Assembly (NCBI GenBank): GCA_001303705.1
Contig: LJUI01000019.1
Span: 1-25,143, forward strand
DNA length: 25,143 nt
Source: a candidate division TA06 bacterium SM23_40
Lineage (GTDB): Bacteria; LJUI01; SM1-40
Direction: 5' to 3'
Shown here: positions 1-7,480 of the stretch, one piece after another
Layout: each line of letters opens with the position of its first letter
How positions within the stretch are numbered: position 1 is the first letter of the stretch
Position numbers and translations under genes: made by a program
The notes under the pieces: model-generated
Database searches by the model: none
What the model saw: only the letters and a program-made list of their open reading frames with translations
Told to the model about the DNA's origin: nothing

Positions 1-546
1 CTCCTTGACCACCGAGATCGCATTATCACCATAGTGGCGGTAGATCTTGATCGCATACGTGCTCGAGATACCGTGCGACTGGAGAAAGAGCATCACGTCT
101 TTGATCTTCCGCTGCTCCTCCCAGGCCTGCGTGATGCGCGACGACCGTATCGGGCCGATACCATCCACCTCGGTGAGTCGCTCGGGATGCTCATCGATAA
201 CGTCGAGCGTCTCCAGCCCGAAGTGCTCCACGAGCCGCGCCGCCATGACCTTGCCAATTCCTTTGACGAGCCCGGAGCCGAGGTACCTCTCGATGCCCAC
301 GAGTGTGGAAGGTTTGACAGTGAGGAAGGAGTCGACTCGGAACTGCTCCCCGTACTTCCTGTCTGTCACCCATTCTCCGCGCAGCCGAAGGCTCTCCCCC
401 GGTTGGACCCCGGGCAGGCTCCCGACAGCAGTGACCAGATCGCGCTTCCCCTTCACCGCCAGCCGCACCACGCTCCAGCCGTTCTCGTCGTTCGTATAGA
501 CTACTCTCTCCAGAACGCCCTCGAAGGTCGTGGCATGATCTCCCAT
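1..546 (-). CDS. recD2: RecD2-type ATP-dependent DNA helicase, N-terminal part (gene runs off the window)
   Basis: About 182 residues are visible, beginning MGDHATTFEGVLERVVYTND. This is the OB-fold-like N-terminal domain of RecD2/YrrC helicases (EGxVERVVYxNxENG, then VGSLPGVQPGESLRLRGEW). It is followed by a helix-hairpin-helix region around residues 95-125 (GSGLVKGIGKVMAARLVEHF and TEVDGIGPI). The SF1 helicase motifs lie beyond the left edge. RecD2 proteins are 5'-3' helicases acting in DNA repair outside RecBCD. The ATG at 546 is preceded by TGGAG at about 9 nt, and the protein start matches the family. The frame stays open to position 1. The gene is transcribed away from everything else and probably has its own promoter at 644-672. 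Confidence 0.9.
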   Translation of the reverse strand, partial: MGDHATTFEGVLERVVYTNDENGWSVVRLAVKGKRDLVTAVGSLPGVQPGESLRLRGEWVTDRKYGEQFRVDSFLTVKPSTLVGIERYLGSGLVKGIGKVMAARLVEHFGLETLDVIDEHPERLTEVDGIGPIRSSRITQAWEEQRKIKDVMLFLQSHGISSTYAIKIYRHYGDNAISVVKE

Positions 547-643
547 TCTCAACGACTCCAGTGACGGCTTCGCACCGCACAGTGGCAAGATGGGGTACGC
601 ACAACAGCTATCGCCTCGCGACAGACTGCCGCGGATAGTTCAA

Positions 644-672
644 ATACTAAGATGCGAGAGCAACCCGATCAA
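644..672 (-). promoter_or_regulatory. Predicted sigma70-type promoter for recD2
   Basis: On the minus strand TTGATC (667-672) and TAGTAT (644-649) are separated by exactly 17 nt. Transcription would start near 637, about 90 nt before the recD2 ATG. The -10 matches consensus at 5 of 6 positions and the -35 at 4 of 6. Confidence 0.45.
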
Positions 673-756
673 CACCTTTTTCGGGAACCGCGAGAGAGCG
701 ACTCCGAAATCTGTCTTCCACAGAGTGCAGTCATGAGCCGTGTCCCCCACCAAACG

Positions 757-789
757 CAGGGGGCAGCCCATAAGAAAGGCTGCCCCCTG
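757..789 (-). terminator. Perfect 12-bp stem hairpin in the 547-903 gap, likely terminator of the 904-1989 gene
   Basis: CAGGGGGCAGCC (757-768) pairs perfectly with 778-789 across a 9-nt loop. It lies about 115 nt past the stop of the upstream minus-strand gene, which reads toward it. On the minus strand the stem is followed by CGTTTGG, so the U-tract is weak. The rest of the 357-nt gap holds the recD2 promoter and no convincing gene. Confidence 0.5.
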
Positions 790-903
790 GATAGTGAGTT
801 GTTGAATTGAGCTCCGCCGCCACATGCCAGGGCATCCGGTACACCCCGCCCGGGCTGTACGTCTCGTGCCCAGCGGCACCTTGGCGCGCAAACGCCTCAC
901 AGT

Positions 904-1989
904 CTACGGAGCGATCTCCACCAGGATGCCGTCCTGCTGATCCCAGACTGGATATTGCTCACCGCACCTGATGTACAGATTCCACAGGTCGATCGGCGCG
1001 GCGTTCGGCACATGAAGATTACGGAATACGCTGATGTACGCGCCGGGCGGCAGATTCACGTGCACAGGCCCCTCAACCATCTTCGTGAACGTCGTCCCCA
1101 CACGCTGGGCCTCGAGCCAGATGTCCCGAGACATCACCATATCGGTGTGGTTCTTGATGGTGGCGTTGATCGTGAACCACTCGCCGCGATGCGTCAGGAC
1201 GTACCGCGGGTTCAGGTACTGAGTGACTGGGTACAGACCCGCATTCAGCCAAACGTCGATCTGCCAGGCGATCGATTCCTGGTGGACCGTCCACAGGTAG
1301 TGGCCGTCCCAACAGATGTCCCGCGGATTGCCCTGTGGTGCGGAGATCGTGTTGAGGAGGACACCAGTGTTTGGGTCGTAACGGTTGAGCTCCGCGGTTG
1401 TCCACTTGCTATCCCAGAAATGGGAGCCATCCCAAGCCGCACCTATGCCACCCACAACCGGGAAGGATACGACGGACCCGCCAGTGTAGTAGTCAGTCTG
1501 ATACATCATCTGGTCCTGGAAATCCGTCACCCACAGCCACTGGTCGTCCCACGGGTTGTCCCACTTCCCCCAGGCAATCCCATACCCGCCTGGTGAGGGC
1601 TGACTGTAGTAGACCTGCCCCGTGTGCTTGTCGCTGAACCACATGGTGCCTGTGTTGTATCCATTCTGGATGAGATACCGGCCATCCCAGGCCAGCCCGT
1701 GGATCCCTTCGGCTGAGGGGAACTGGTTGAGAACCGTCCCTGTCGCCGGATCGACCTCGTAAATCTCATACATGCTGCAGATAAAGAGAGTGGCATCATT
1801 CTGATCGCCCTGGCACACCCAGACGATCGACAGACCGCCACTCGGTATAGGAATGGAATGGATGGGATCATCGGTGAGATGTCTAACGCCCTGATCCGGA
1901 ACCGTAACCCCCACCCCATCCATCTCGGTAGCTACCGCCGCAACCGCGATCACGGCAAACGCTAACAGTATCGGAAGTGTGCGCCACAT
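904..1989 (-). CDS. Secreted Trp-rich repeat (propeller-like) protein, paralogue 1
   Basis: 361 aa. Residues 1-21 form a signal peptide (MWRTLPILLAFAVIAVAAVA), so the protein is exported. The body (about 45-265) contains repeats of roughly 45-50 residues marked by W-D-G turns (HGLAWDGRYLIQ, GAAWDGSHFWDS, DICWDGHYLWTV) and RYDPNTGVLLNTI or VDPATGTVLNQF segments, a pattern typical of beta-propeller blades. The last ~90 residues (from LYPVTQYLNPRYV) look like an Ig-type beta-sandwich. A GAGGAGGGAG ribosome site precedes the ATG. The gene at 2587-3726 is a close paralogue in the same orientation. The function is unknown; binding or display at the cell surface is possible but not shown. I see no catalytic motif and no sorting tail. 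Confidence 0.85.
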   Translation of the reverse strand: MWRTLPILLAFAVIAVAAVATEMDGVGVTVPDQGVRHLTDDPIHSIPIPSGGLSIVWVCQGDQNDATLFICSMYEIYEVDPATGTVLNQFPSAEGIHGLAWDGRYLIQNGYNTGTMWFSDKHTGQVYYSQPSPGGYGIAWGKWDNPWDDQWLWVTDFQDQMMYQTDYYTGGSVVSFPVVGGIGAAWDGSHFWDSKWTTAELNRYDPNTGVLLNTISAPQGNPRDICWDGHYLWTVHQESIAWQIDVWLNAGLYPVTQYLNPRYVLTHRGEWFTINATIKNHTDMVMSRDIWLEAQRVGTTFTKMVEGPVHVNLPPGAYISVFRNLHVPNAAPIDLWNLYIRCGEQYPVWDQQDGILVEIAP

Positions 1990-2586
1990 CGTATACTCCC
2001 TCCTCGTCTACCTACAAATGGCTAGTCTCCCTAGAGGTGGATCGCAGATTTCTCCGGTACTCCTCCAGTACATGAAAATCGGGAGCGATCGGCCCACCCC
2101 ACTCCTCGTGGCTCTCGTCCCGCGCACTCACCCCCTTTCCCGTTGAGTCACACCACCACCTCGTCGCCCCGTCTGCCATTCTCGCTCGAGCGCGGACAGA
2201 GACAGACGAAGGCCGCTCAATCCCACAGGGGAACACTCATCCCCTCGCGGGCTTCTCCCACAGGTACACGCCCTTTCGGGCCTGCCGTCCGAGCAGACCC
2301 GCACAGGGGCCGGAAAGGCCATTGACCTCCGGGTGATGCCCGCCTATCGACCCGGGCAAGCATACACAAAGCTGCAAGGAAAGTCAAGAGAAAAACAGCA
2401 CCAGCAGGGCTCTGAAACCGGAGCGGGACAATACCGGAACAAGGGGCAGCCCGCGTACCGGACTGTCCCTACCATCAGATTATCCACCTGGACCTCGCCC
2501 CTACATCACCGCCAGCGCACGCATGTACACACTCGCGACAGGGCCATGCGCTCGTCTGCCGGCCCGAGCGAGCTCTGACGTCCCTT
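1990..2586 (-). other. Leader of the 904-1989 gene plus spacer; no gene seen
   Basis: This 597-nt gap holds the promoter at 2359-2387 and, after it, a leader of about 360 nt without a convincing ORF. On the minus strand GAAAGGGGGTGA (2128-2139) is one mismatch from a full 16S-complementary Shine-Dalgarno. It lies about 140 nt before the start codon and is followed only by a GTG that opens a frame of about 40 codons with no recognisable sequence. CCTGTG recurs three times at 2220-2310. Positions 2390-2586 show nothing I can name. Confidence 0.5.
2359..2387 (-). promoter_or_regulatory. Predicted sigma70-type promoter for the 904-1989 gene
   Basis: On the minus strand TTGACT (2382-2387), a 17-nt spacer and TATGCT (2359-2364). 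The start site would be near 2352, giving an untranslated leader of about 363 nt. Confidence 0.5.
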
Positions 2587-3726
2587 CTAGGGAACGACGT
2601 TCACGACGATCCCGTCCTGGAACTCCCACTCAGGGAAATCTCCGCACTTCATATAGAGATCCCACATCCCATGAGTGGTCGGGCAACCCGGCACATACTT
2701 CGTCACGAAGACATTGTACATGATCCCCGGCGCCAGAGTGACGTGCGCGACATCCCCGACCCACGTCTCTCCCGTCCCGACCTGGTGGGCCTCCATCCAG
2801 AGGTCCACCGCGACGGGAGCATCCGTATGATTCATCACGGATGCATTGAACGTGATCTCATCACCGGGCTGTTTCTCGATGTAGCGCGGGTTCAGATAGC
2901 AGGTGACCGGGTACAGCTGGGCGTTCAACCACAGGTCGATCTGATACGCGGTCTGGTTCTCCCAGTGGATCGTCCACAGATAGTGGCCGTCCCAGCACAG
3001 ATCGCGCGGATTCCAATACGGTGTCGCAATCGTGTTGAGAAGGGCACCCGTGTTCGGATCGTACCGGCTTACGGTCGACGCTACCCAATTGCTGTCCCAG
3101 ACATGGCTCCCGTCCCACGCGGCACCAACGGTAGTGCCGGTCCCGGGGAACGAAAAGACATTGTTGCCGGTGTAATAGTCATCCTGGTAGATCATTGCAG
3201 TCCCGTGGTCGGCCACCCACAACCACTGATCATTGTACGGATTGCCCCACTTCCCCCAGGTCATACCGTACCCGCCTGAGGAGGGCTGGCTGTAGTAGAC
3301 CATGCCCGTGTTCTTATCCGTAAAATGGGCAGTGTAGGCACCGTACTCGTTCTGAATGAGATACTGCCCATCCCAGGCCAGGCCATGAGCACCAGACCCG
3401 ACAGCCGCAAAGCTGTTGAGCACATCGCCGGTGGCCGGATCGAGCTCGTACATGACCAGGTCCCACAGATCGCAGACGAAGAGCGTGCCCTCAGTCTGAT
3501 CGCCCTCACACACCCAGACGATCGTCTGCACGCCCTGTGGCGTGGGGATCGAATGGACGACGTCATCGGTCGCCTGACCAGCTACAGGCCCAGCATGAGC
3601 GACGATCTCCAGCGTGGCATCGTCACGCCCATCCCCGTCCATATCCACAACTGCCGACAGGTCTGCGGCTGCTGCCGCGAACGCGATCATGGAGATCGCC
3701 ACAAAAATAGTGAGAGTGCGTCGCAT
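2587..3726 (-). CDS. Secreted Trp-rich repeat (propeller-like) protein, paralogue 2
   Basis: 379 aa, with signal peptide MRRTLTIFVAISMIAFAAAA. The mature N-terminus carries DMDGDGRDD (29-37), a DxDxDG calcium-loop-like element that paralogue 1 lacks. The rest follows paralogue 1 almost segment by segment: IVWVCEGDQ, ELDPATGDVLNSF, HGLAWDGQYLIQN, GKWGNPYNDQWLWVAD, GAAWDGSHVWDSNW, RYDPNTGALLNTI, DLCWDGHYLWTIHW, then a C-terminal Ig-like region from LYPVTCYLNPRYI. A tandem duplication followed by divergence is the simplest explanation. Each copy has its own promoter and long leader, so they are not one operon. The start is the only Met that gives a complete signal peptide. Function unknown. Confidence 0.85.
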   Translation of the reverse strand: MRRTLTIFVAISMIAFAAAAADLSAVVDMDGDGRDDATLEIVAHAGPVAGQATDDVVHSIPTPQGVQTIVWVCEGDQTEGTLFVCDLWDLVMYELDPATGDVLNSFAAVGSGAHGLAWDGQYLIQNEYGAYTAHFTDKNTGMVYYSQPSSGGYGMTWGKWGNPYNDQWLWVADHGTAMIYQDDYYTGNNVFSFPGTGTTVGAAWDGSHVWDSNWVASTVSRYDPNTGALLNTIATPYWNPRDLCWDGHYLWTIHWENQTAYQIDLWLNAQLYPVTCYLNPRYIEKQPGDEITFNASVMNHTDAPVAVDLWMEAHQVGTGETWVGDVAHVTLAPGIMYNVFVTKYVPGCPTTHGMWDLYMKCGDFPEWEFQDGIVVNVVP

Positions 3727-4072
3727 AATACTCTACCTCGCTGTTGAGTGCCCAGAATCTTGAGAGGGAGACTACGGAGTGTTCACTACCGCCACGATTG
3801 CCCTCGCTCCCCACACCACCTACTAAGGCCTCTTCTGCCCTTCCCTCACCTCCTTTCTCGGGCGCCAGCAGCCACGCCCTCTCCCGACTCTTTCCGGAGT
3901 CGCAGACCGAAAAAGCAACAGCGAGATGACCAATCGACCGGTCCCTTCGAAGGGCGTCCTGACGTCGGGCTCCTGCGCTGTACCACAGCATTGCGGAAAC
4001 ACGGCTTGAACGACGCACAACGACCAAAAAGACCGACTTGCCGAAGTGGGTTCTCGCTTCTTGACAGTGCCT
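3727..4072 (-). other. Long leader of paralogue 2 with an orphan full-length Shine-Dalgarno
   Basis: Between the promoter at 4073-4101 and the start codon lie about 340 nt without a gene. At 3846-3858 the minus strand reads AGAAAGGAGGTGA, 13 nt fully complementary to the usual 3' end of 16S rRNA. No ATG or well-placed GTG/TTG follows at 5-12 nt, and the real start codon is about 120 nt further on. A one-mismatch version lies at a similar distance in the paralogue's leader. It could be a ribosome standby site, a decoy, or the relic of a lost leader peptide. Confidence 0.5.
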
Positions 4073-4101
4073 AGAATATTGCAATCACGCCCAGAGGTCA
4101 A
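4073..4101 (-). promoter_or_regulatory. Predicted sigma70-type promoter for paralogue 2
   Basis: On the minus strand TTGACC (4096-4101), a 17-nt spacer and TATTCT (4073-4078). The start site would be near 4066. It is divergent from the arsR-type promoter, whose -35 begins 57 nt away at 4158. Confidence 0.5.
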
Positions 4102-4157
4102 GCCAAAAGTTAGAGGAATGCAAACCGAGCGAACTTCGAAATGAATGCAGATTTCCC

Positions 4158-4186
4158 TTGACAGACTGACCGGAGTACTTTAGTAT
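4158..4186 (+). promoter_or_regulatory. Predicted sigma70 promoter of the ArsR-type operon
   Basis: Perfect -35 TTGACA (4158-4163), a 17-nt spacer and -10 TAGTAT (4181-4186). Transcription would start at about 4192-4194, 50 nt before the arsR-type ATG. The -10 overlaps the dyad at 4184-4205, the arrangement expected for a repressor. Confidence 0.75.
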
Positions 4187-4205
4187 TTAAGCAGACACTT
4201 AAATA
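4184..4205 (+). promoter_or_regulatory. Dyad operator, probably for the adjacent ArsR-type repressor
   Basis: TATTTAAG (4184-4191) and CTTAAATA (4198-4205) are exact reverse complements separated by 6 nt. The A/T-rich palindrome covers the end of the -10 and the start site, as in ArsR/SmtB operators. Autoregulation is inferred from position. Confidence 0.65.
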
Positions 4206-4242
4206 TTGCTGCCGGCTTTTCCACTAACAGAGACGTTCGCCA

Positions 4243-4581
4243 ATGGCTCAGTCCCAGAAGCTTGCCCGGATGTTCAAGGCACTGTCGGTCGACACGAGGG
4301 TTCAGATCGTCATGCTCCTCAGAGGGAGGGCCCTCTGTGTCAACGTCCTCGCCGCAAGACTCAATGTCTCGGCAGCGGCCGTGTCACAGCATTTGCGGGT
4401 GTTGCGCGGGGCAGATCTTGTCATCCCGGAGAAGCGGGGCTATTACGTTCACTATAGACTCAACGAGGAGACGCTGGCGAAGTGGAAGCATGCCGCCGGT
4501 CGGCTCCTCGAGACCCCCACCACGGTGCGGCCCGCTGCCTGCGCCGCCGCGAAACGCTCAAAGAAGAAGAAGGATGAGTAA
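4243..4581 (+). CDS. ArsR/SmtB-family winged-helix regulator
   Basis: 112 aa. The family core is clear: LARMFKALSVDTRVQIVMLL, then a helix-turn-helix at about 35-57 (LAARLNVSAAAVSQHLRVLR) and a wing at 58-72 (ADLVIPEKRGYYVHYRL). ArsR/SmtB repressors release DNA on binding metal or metalloid ions. In the classic alpha-3 site (ELCVCDL) two or more cysteines are present; here the matching segment is ALCVNVLA with only Cys32. A second cysteine, Cys100, lies in the Ala-rich tail. The sensing chemistry therefore cannot be assigned. The tail ends in a Lys stretch (KRSKKKKDE). The gene follows a promoter with a dyad operator and is followed 1 nt after its stop by a Cys-rich small protein. Repression of this operon, possibly in response to a metal, is the likely role. 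Confidence 0.85.
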   Translation: MAQSQKLARMFKALSVDTRVQIVMLLRGRALCVNVLAARLNVSAAAVSQHLRVLRGADLVIPEKRGYYVHYRLNEETLAKWKHAAGRLLETPTTVRPAACAAAKRSKKKKDE

Positions 4582-4582
4582 C

Positions 4583-4732
4583 ATGGGTGAGGAGAAGAAG
4601 AAAGGTTGCCAGAAGCCCGAAGCCCTCAAAGGCGAGCCAGAAGAGTGCACCCCTGAACAGATCAGGGAGTGCCACGGCGACGTCAAAGACCACCCCTGTG
4701 TCGACGAGGAGAAGAAGAAGGGCAACGTCTGA
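4583..4732 (+). CDS. 49-aa Cys/His-rich small protein next to the ArsR-type regulator
   Basis: The product is highly charged, with four cysteines and two histidines: C9, C22, C30-H31 and H37-x-C39, in the order GCQKPEALKGEPEEC, then CTPEQIRECHGD, then HPC. It has Lys-rich ends and no signal peptide. The pattern suggests binding of a thiophilic metal or metalloid. From memory, similar PEEC(S/T)PEQIRxCHGD segments occur beside or fused to ArsR proteins in anaerobes and archaea, but I could not check this. The ATG at 4583 lies 1 nt after the arsR-type stop and has AAGGA at about 8 nt. An in-frame ATG at 4574 would overlap the upstream gene by 8 nt and add MSN. Translational coupling is likely. 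Metal buffering or delivery to the regulator or transporter is an inference. Confidence 0.75.
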   Translation: MGEEKKKGCQKPEALKGEPEECTPEQIRECHGDVKDHPCVDEEKKKGNV

Positions 4733-4771
4733 ACCGGTCCCTCGTTCGCACACGGCCAGGTACCCGCGTGG

Positions 4772-4935
4772 TGGTCGCTGCCCCGGGAATCTGGCTGCGG
4801 AGGTGCGTTGTCTGACTGAGGGACGCTATCTGCCCGAGGGGCGCCATCTGCCTGTGGTCCTGGCTGCCTGACGAGCGCCAGCTACTCGATGAGTGTCAGC
4901 TCGCAAAGGGCCTTATCCGCCCGGGAAGTGCCAAC
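4772..4935. repeat. Degenerate 18-bp tandem repeats between the Cys-rich gene and the ABC ATPase gene (array D)
   Basis: Nine or so diverged units fall into an 18-nt period, clearest at 4811-4864 (TCTGACTGAGGGACGCTA, TCTGCCCGAGGGGCGCCA, TCTGCCTGTGGTCCTGGC) and traceable to 4935. The core TCTGCCnnnGGGG and the period match the array at 7481-7732. Stops interrupt the frames, so it does not look coding. It fills most of the 236-nt gap inside the presumed operon. Confidence 0.6.
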
Positions 4936-4968
4936 TGCCTCCCAACGATGGAGCGCGTGCGATAGCCG

Positions 4969-5904
4969 ATGGATGAGATGATCAGAGTCCGTGGGCTCAC
5001 CCGACACTACGGTGAACTCGTCGCGGTGGACCACATCGACTTCGAGGTACACCGGGGAGAGATCTTCGGCTTCCTCGGCCCCAATGGCGCGGGGAAGACG
5101 ACTACGATCAGAATGCTCACCGGAGTCATTGACCCTACGGAAGGTTCTGCCTCAATCGACGGGCATGACATACGGACCAAGGCCATCGCAGCCCGGCGCC
5201 ACCTGGGCATCCTCCCTGAGGATGCCAACGTCTATGTGGATCTGACCGTGTGGCAGAATGTAATGCTAATGGGGGAACTGCTTGGCGCGGGACGCAGGGA
5301 ACGGCGACTGCGGGGCGAAGAGCTCCTGGAGACGTTCGGCCTCCAAGACCGCAGAGCCCAAAAGGGACGCGCGCTCTCCAAGGGGTTGCGGCAGCGGTTG
5401 ATGGTCTGCATGGCCCTGATCGGGGATCCGGACCTCCTCTTCCTCGACGAGCCCACGAGCGGCCTCGACGTGGCCAGCGCTCGCCTCATCCGTCAGATCG
5501 TGGCAGAACGAAACCGAAGGGGGTTGACGGTCTTCCTCACCACTCACAACATGGGGGAGGCGGAAGAACTCTGCGACCGGGTTGCGATCATCGACCACGG
5601 CAAGATCGCTGCGATCGATACGACCGAGGGTCTCATGCGGGTTGCGAGGTCGCGCCAGTCTGTCGACGTCGAGTTCGCCGGCGAGTCACCTCCCGCAGCC
5701 GAACTGGAGGCTATCCCCGATGTGACCGCTGTGAAGCGGGATGCCTCCAGATATGTGTTGTACTCGGAGCAACCAGGGCAGGTCGCCCAGCAGATCGCTA
5801 CCCTCGCCACAGAGCGAGGATATGATATCGCCGCTATCTCGACTCGTAAGCCCTCTCTCGAGGACGTCTATCTCTTCCTCACTGAGTCGAACGGATCTCC
5901 CTAA
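4969..5904 (+). CDS. ABC transporter ATP-binding protein, ABC-2 type exporter
   Basis: 311 aa, one nucleotide-binding domain. Walker A is GPNGAGKT (37-44), the signature loop is LSKGLRQR (136-143), Walker B is LLFLDEP with D160 and E161, and the switch His is H193 (TTHN). The Q-loop position reads LPEDANVY, with Glu in place of Gln, a variant seen in this subfamily. Residues 220-311 form the C-terminal extension typical of ABC-2 exporter ATPases (ending RKPSLEDVYLFLTES). The partner permease starts 13 nt after the stop. Either ATG 4969 or ATG 4978 could be used; neither has a clear ribosome site. The substrate is unknown. Position in the ArsR-type operon hints at export of a metal-related or toxic compound, but the 236-nt repeat-filled gap leaves co-transcription unproven. 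Confidence 0.9.
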   Translation: MDEMIRVRGLTRHYGELVAVDHIDFEVHRGEIFGFLGPNGAGKTTTIRMLTGVIDPTEGSASIDGHDIRTKAIAARRHLGILPEDANVYVDLTVWQNVMLMGELLGAGRRERRLRGEELLETFGLQDRRAQKGRALSKGLRQRLMVCMALIGDPDLLFLDEPTSGLDVASARLIRQIVAERNRRGLTVFLTTHNMGEAEELCDRVAIIDHGKIAAIDTTEGLMRVARSRQSVDVEFAGESPPAAELEAIPDVTAVKRDASRYVLYSEQPGQVAQQIATLATERGYDIAAISTRKPSLEDVYLFLTESNGSP

Positions 5905-5917
5905 CGGAGGTGTGGTC

Positions 5918-6688
5918 GTGAGTACGGCGGAGAGCGGATCAGCCCTCCTCAGCCAGCAGGCCCGTGGCGCAGTGACGGTCGCAAAGAAGAATGCCCTCAT
6001 CTACTACTTCAAGCCGCCGGTGCTGATCTTCGGCGTTCTATTCCCGGTCTTCTTCTTTCTCGCTTTCAGCCTCGGCCGCAGCATGCCGGCAGATCGCATC
6101 GTGCCGGCCATGGTGGCAATGGCCCTCTGGTTCACTGCCTCCGCCGTCGGCCCGCTCGTCACTCCGTGGGAACGTACGTCTCGGACATACGAACGCCTCA
6201 TCTCCACCCCCATAGCCATCCAGGCGATCGTCGCCGGCGACGTCCTGAGTGGCTTTGCCTTCGGGATCAGCTTCTCACTTGTGCCACTCCTGCTGGGACT
6301 GGCCTTCACCGACACAGCAGTGGCCTCCGCAACATCCCTTGTCTGCGGAATCGTACTGGGTGCGCTGGCGTTTTCATCACTCGGCGTACTCCTCGCCGCA
6401 CCGCCCGTGCACGGCCCCTCATACATTATGATGCTCTCCAACCTCGTCCGACTCCCCCTCCTGTTCGTGAGCGGGATATTCGTGCCGATTGCCGAGATGC
6501 CGGCCTGGGCACGATGGCTCGCACCGATCTCCCCGCTCTCGTACTGTGCCGACTGTATCAGGCGCGGCTTCGGGGAGACCGGCTATTTCCCCTTCTGGCT
6601 GAACCCGCTCATGCTTGTCCTCTTCTCCGCTCTCTTCTCATGGGCTGCGTGTCGCTTTCACATTCGCTCACGCGCCCACGGATTGTAG
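5918..6688 (+). CDS. ABC-2 type transporter permease
   Basis: About 256 aa with six hydrophobic segments. The first follows KKNALIYYFKPP, and a YISPLSY-like element (LAPISPLSYCADCIRRGF) lies before the last one, both usual for ABC-2 permeases. The frame is open further upstream, but GTG 5918 is chosen because CGGAGG (5905-5910) sits 7 nt before it and the preceding codons overlap the ATPase gene. It would form a homodimeric channel driven by the ATPase encoded just upstream. Its last 21 nt overlap the convergent DUF72 gene. Confidence 0.85.
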   Translation: MSTAESGSALLSQQARGAVTVAKKNALIYYFKPPVLIFGVLFPVFFFLAFSLGRSMPADRIVPAMVAMALWFTASAVGPLVTPWERTSRTYERLISTPIAIQAIVAGDVLSGFAFGISFSLVPLLLGLAFTDTAVASATSLVCGIVLGALAFSSLGVLLAAPPVHGPSYIMMLSNLVRLPLLFVSGIFVPIAEMPAWARWLAPISPLSYCADCIRRGFGETGYFPFWLNPLMLVLFSALFSWAACRFHIRSRAHGL

Positions 6689-7462
6689 CCCGTCATCGAG
6701 CCCCAGGAGCGCTGCGATCTCACGTGCGTTCTTCACGGCATAGGCGTGAAGGTCGTTATTGAAGTACACGTACACATCGCGCCCGTTGTCGAGCTGTCCA
6801 TTGATCCACGTAGCCCAGGGGCGGAGCTGCTGGCGCGTATAGCAGCCGGAGTGTACACGGGGGCGGCCATGAAACCGGACATAGATGAAGTCTGCCGTCT
6901 CCACCCGCGGTACTTCGAGTCCCTCTCGATCAGGAAGGCAGAGGGCGACGCCAGCCTCTTCGAGGCGTGAGTAGACCTTGTCGTCGAACCATGTGGCGTG
7001 TCGGAACTCGAGAGTGAAGCGCATCCCCTCGGCGCCGATATCACGACACGTCTCCCCGATGAGCGCCAAGAAGTCACCCAACAGGGCATCGTCCCGATGC
7101 ACTCCAGGAGGGAGCTGGATGAGGATCGGCCCGAGATGCTCATCGAGCCGCCGGGCTCGGACAAGAAATGACGCGACGTCTTGCTCCACGTTCACCAGCC
7201 GCTTGCGGTGCGTGACCATCCGCCACATCTTGACCGCGTAGATGAAGTCCTCGGGAGCTTTCGCCGCCCAGGAGTCGAATGTCTTCTCGGGAAACAGCCG
7301 ATAGAAGGTCGCGTTCAGCTCTACCGTCGAGAATGTCTTCGCGAAGAACGCGAACCAATCCTTCTTCGCCACATCAGGGGCGTAGAAAGGGCCGCGCCAG
7401 TGATCGTAGGACCACCCTGACGTGCCCACATACGGCTTCCCCCGGGAACCTCGAGGCGTCAC
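6668..7462 (-). CDS. DUF72 (YecE-like) family protein
   Basis: 264 aa, full length for the family. DUF72 landmarks are present: YVGTSGWSYDHWRGPFYAP (N-terminal), FFAKTFSTVELNATFYRLF, FIYAVKMWRMVTHRKRL, LGPILIQLPPG, FTLEFRHATWF and the C-terminal FIYVRFHGR with VYVYFNNDLHAYAVKNA. The fold is a TIM barrel; the biochemical function of the family is not established. The start is GTG at 7462 with GGAGG 9 nt upstream. The 3' end overlaps the convergent ABC permease gene by 21 nt. An 18-bp repeat array, possibly coding, begins 19 nt upstream of the start. Confidence 0.9.
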   Translation of the reverse strand: MTPRGSRGKPYVGTSGWSYDHWRGPFYAPDVAKKDWFAFFAKTFSTVELNATFYRLFPEKTFDSWAAKAPEDFIYAVKMWRMVTHRKRLVNVEQDVASFLVRARRLDEHLGPILIQLPPGVHRDDALLGDFLALIGETCRDIGAEGMRFTLEFRHATWFDDKVYSRLEEAGVALCLPDREGLEVPRVETADFIYVRFHGRPRVHSGCYTRQQLRPWATWINGQLDNGRDVYVYFNNDLHAYAVKNAREIAALLGLDDGLQSVGA

Positions 7463-7480
7463 CGCTCTCCACCTCCTCTC

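Noticed and set aside
640-900. 86-codon minus-strand frame downstream of the 904-1989 gene
   Set aside because: It contains the terminator-like hairpin, has low-complexity Arg/Gly-rich sequence and has no ribosome site.
2012-2322. Small minus-strand frames or a known riboswitch in the leader of the 904-1989 gene
   Set aside because: No ribosome site fits the frames. I compared the leader with the c-di-GMP (GEMM) core by eye and found no match; other riboswitch classes were not tested in detail.
3940-4080. Plus-strand TTGACA at 4061-4066 as a promoter
   Set aside because: No -10 lies at 16-18 nt and no gene follows before the well-formed arsR-type promoter at 4158-4186.
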